Below are positions 62,888 to 64,000 of a stretch of DNA of 64,000 nt, one piece after another. Source of the DNA: JAWWPG01 sp963820035 (GTDB lineage: Bacteria > Actinomycetota > Actinomycetes > Propionibacteriales > Nocardioidaceae); contig CAWFYK010000002.1 of assembly GCA_963820035.1 (NCBI GenBank), positions 496,001 through 560,000 on the forward strand, in the 5' to 3' direction. Below the pieces are notes generated by a model that worked only from the letters and a program-made list of their open reading frames with translations, did not search any database and had not been told where the DNA came from. Made by a program: the position numbers and the translations under genes. Numbering within the stretch: position 1 is the first letter of the stretch; the number at the start of each line of letters is the position of its first letter.

Positions 62888-63802
62888 GTGACGACACCGG
62901 CACCGCGACTGCACGAAGACGAGGTCGCCATCGACACGGCGCTGGCTCGTCGGCTGCTGGAAACCCAGCTGCCGGCGTTCGGCGGGCGGCTGCTTCGCCG
63001 GATCTCATCGGGAGGCACCGACAACGCCGTCTTCAGGGTGGGCGACGACTGTGCGCTCCGGATGCCGTTGCATCCGGGCGGCGTGGCGGGTCTGCTCAAG
63101 GAGCAGCGCTGGGTCGCTCGGCTTGCTCCGCACCTGTCCCTGGCGGTGCCCGAGATCCTGGCGATCGGTGAGCCGGACGAGGGATATCCGTTTCCGTGGG
63201 CGGTCCTGCGCTGGCTTCCCGGGGAGGACGCCCTGGTGGGGCGGGTCGACTCCACGCACGAGCTCGCCCTCGCGCTGGGACGCTTCGTGCGGGAGTTGCA
63301 GGCCATCGACATGACGGACGCACCCGCTCCGGGCGCGGACGGATTCGTCAGGGGGCTTCCCCTCGCCGGTCGCGACGCGACGTTCCGTGCGGCGCTTGCC
63401 CGGTGTGACGGCCTGCTCGACCTCGAGCTGATGGCTGAGATCTGGGACGATGCTCTCGCGGCACCGCCATGGGAGGGGCCTCCCGTCTGGTTGCACGCCG
63501 ACTTGCTGCCCAGCAACCTCCTGCTTCGAGATGGTCACCTCGTGGGGGTCTTGGACTTCGGGGCGATGGCCACCGGAGACCCGGCGTACGACGTCACGCC
63601 GGCTTGGCAGGTTCTCGACGGCGACACTCGATCCGTCTTCCGCGACACCGTGGAGGTCGACGACGCAACCTGGCGGCGTTCCCGCGGGCTCGTCGTCTCA
63701 GGCGCTGTCATCGCGCTGCCCTACTACCTGGACACCAACCCGTCGATGGTGGCGACCGCTCGCCGAGGCATCGCCGAGGTCATCGACGAGATCGGCCGTT
63801 AG
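62888..63802 (+). CDS. Aminoglycoside phosphotransferase-family protein
   Basis: A 304-residue kinase-like protein. It has RISSGGTDNAVFRVGDDCALRMPLHPG at the nucleotide-binding lobe, the catalytic loop VWLHADLLPSNLLL and the metal motif GVLDFGAMATGDPAYD. Such proteins phosphorylate small molecules; the substrate is not evident and resistance is not implied. The GTG has GAGGA upstream. It is followed at once by a second member of the family. Confidence 0.9.
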   Translation: MTTPAPRLHEDEVAIDTALARRLLETQLPAFGGRLLRRISSGGTDNAVFRVGDDCALRMPLHPGGVAGLLKEQRWVARLAPHLSLAVPEILAIGEPDEGYPFPWAVLRWLPGEDALVGRVDSTHELALALGRFVRELQAIDMTDAPAPGADGFVRGLPLAGRDATFRAALARCDGLLDLELMAEIWDDALAAPPWEGPPVWLHADLLPSNLLLRDGHLVGVLDFGAMATGDPAYDVTPAWQVLDGDTRSVFRDTVEVDDATWRRSRGLVVSGAVIALPYYLDTNPSMVATARRGIAEVIDEIGR

Positions 63803-63803
63803 G

Positions 63804-64000
63804 GTGCCTGCAGACGACCACACGAGGAGCTCGGCGGATCTGCTCACGAGCGAGGATGCTCGCGCGTCTCTCCGGTGGGCCGGTGACGCCTGGGGCAGGT
63901 CGATTCGAGACGTGCGGGTCCTGCGTGGCGGCTGGACGTCGTCGATGTTGCGACTTGAGGCCTCCGACGGTGAACGAGCCGTGCTGCGCATGATGACCGA
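63804..64000 (+). CDS. Second phosphotransferase-family protein, N-terminal part (cut by window end)
   Basis: The frame starts at GTG 63804, two bases after the stop of the previous gene, and stays open to the last base. The 65 residues seen end with DVRVLRGGWTSSMLRLEASDGERAVLRMM, which matches the start of the APH/choline-kinase lobe. It is probably the same operon as the gene before it. The remaining sequence is outside the window. Confidence 0.65.
   Translation, partial: MPADDHTRSSADLLTSEDARASLRWAGDAWGRSIRDVRVLRGGWTSSMLRLEASDGERAVLRMMT

Overview
The window is about 70% GC, uses many GTG starts, and is packed with genes in short overlapping (ATGA/GTGA) operons. Gene content points to a high-GC soil actinobacterium, probably Nocardioidaceae/Intrasporangiaceae-like. 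The block at 52.7-61.4 kb has the same gene order as the mycobacterial Rv1822-Rv1832 region: CDP-alcohol phosphatidyltransferase, DUF881, DUF1290, DUF881, gcvH, garA, MerR, bifunctional nuclease, MerR, gcvP. No rRNA, tRNA, prophage, transposase or CRISPR array was recognised.

Layout. 0-3.5 kb: two DUF11 surface proteins and a MOSC/oxidoreductase fusion. 3.5-5.6 kb: a decayed stretch with SDR and quinone-oxidoreductase remnants, arrays of 22-bp repeats and a frameshifted TMEM175-like channel. 5.5-21.6 kb: FUSC transporter, aldo/keto reductase, a secreted protein with 14 CX5C repeats, a polar amino-acid ABC transporter, a K+ channel/ClC pair, a septum-formation-like lipoprotein, a YbdK-type ligase, DUF1876, DUF779 and an APC permease. 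21.8-36.9 kb: a complete group 1h (high-affinity, H2-scavenging type) [NiFe]-hydrogenase locus. It runs hypA-hypB-hhyS-hhyL, then a NifU/Rieske-like protein, DUF5947, DUF6084, a 496-aa conserved protein, a 39-aa membrane peptide, maturation protease, a fused hypC-hypF, a second hypC with a minisatellite tail, hypD, hypE and DUF6390. 37-51.9 kb: PfpI-like protein, transglutaminase-like protein, tyrosine/homogentisate catabolism (fahA, a conserved gene and a divergent hmgA), two membrane glycosyltransferases, a VWA/AAA-ATPase pair and an OmpR-type two-component system. 52.7-61.4 kb: the garA/gcv block, with a glycine riboswitch in front of gcvP. 61.4-64 kb: a frameshifted serine hydrolase and two phosphotransferases, the second cut by the window end.

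How the genes work together. HypA and HypB insert nickel. HypC, D, E and F build the Fe(CN)2CO group. The protease trims the large subunit after His574. HhyS/HhyL can then oxidise trace H2 to support survival when carbon is scarce. The accessory proteins of the operon probably carry electrons onward or stabilise the enzyme.

The most unusual structure is non-coding. Seven loci carry tandem arrays with an exact 22-bp period, in two sequence families. Two of these loci are about 0.5-kb composite elements in which a forward array and an inverted array flank a core of about 200 bp. A second element, a 58-bp palindrome present twice in direct orientation, brackets the hydrogenase region at 21.7 and 39.1 kb. 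Other points of note are the hypC-hypF fusion, the 78-bp minisatellite inside hypC, His-to-Cys changes in the Rieske-like domain, and a probable ATT start codon in hmgA.
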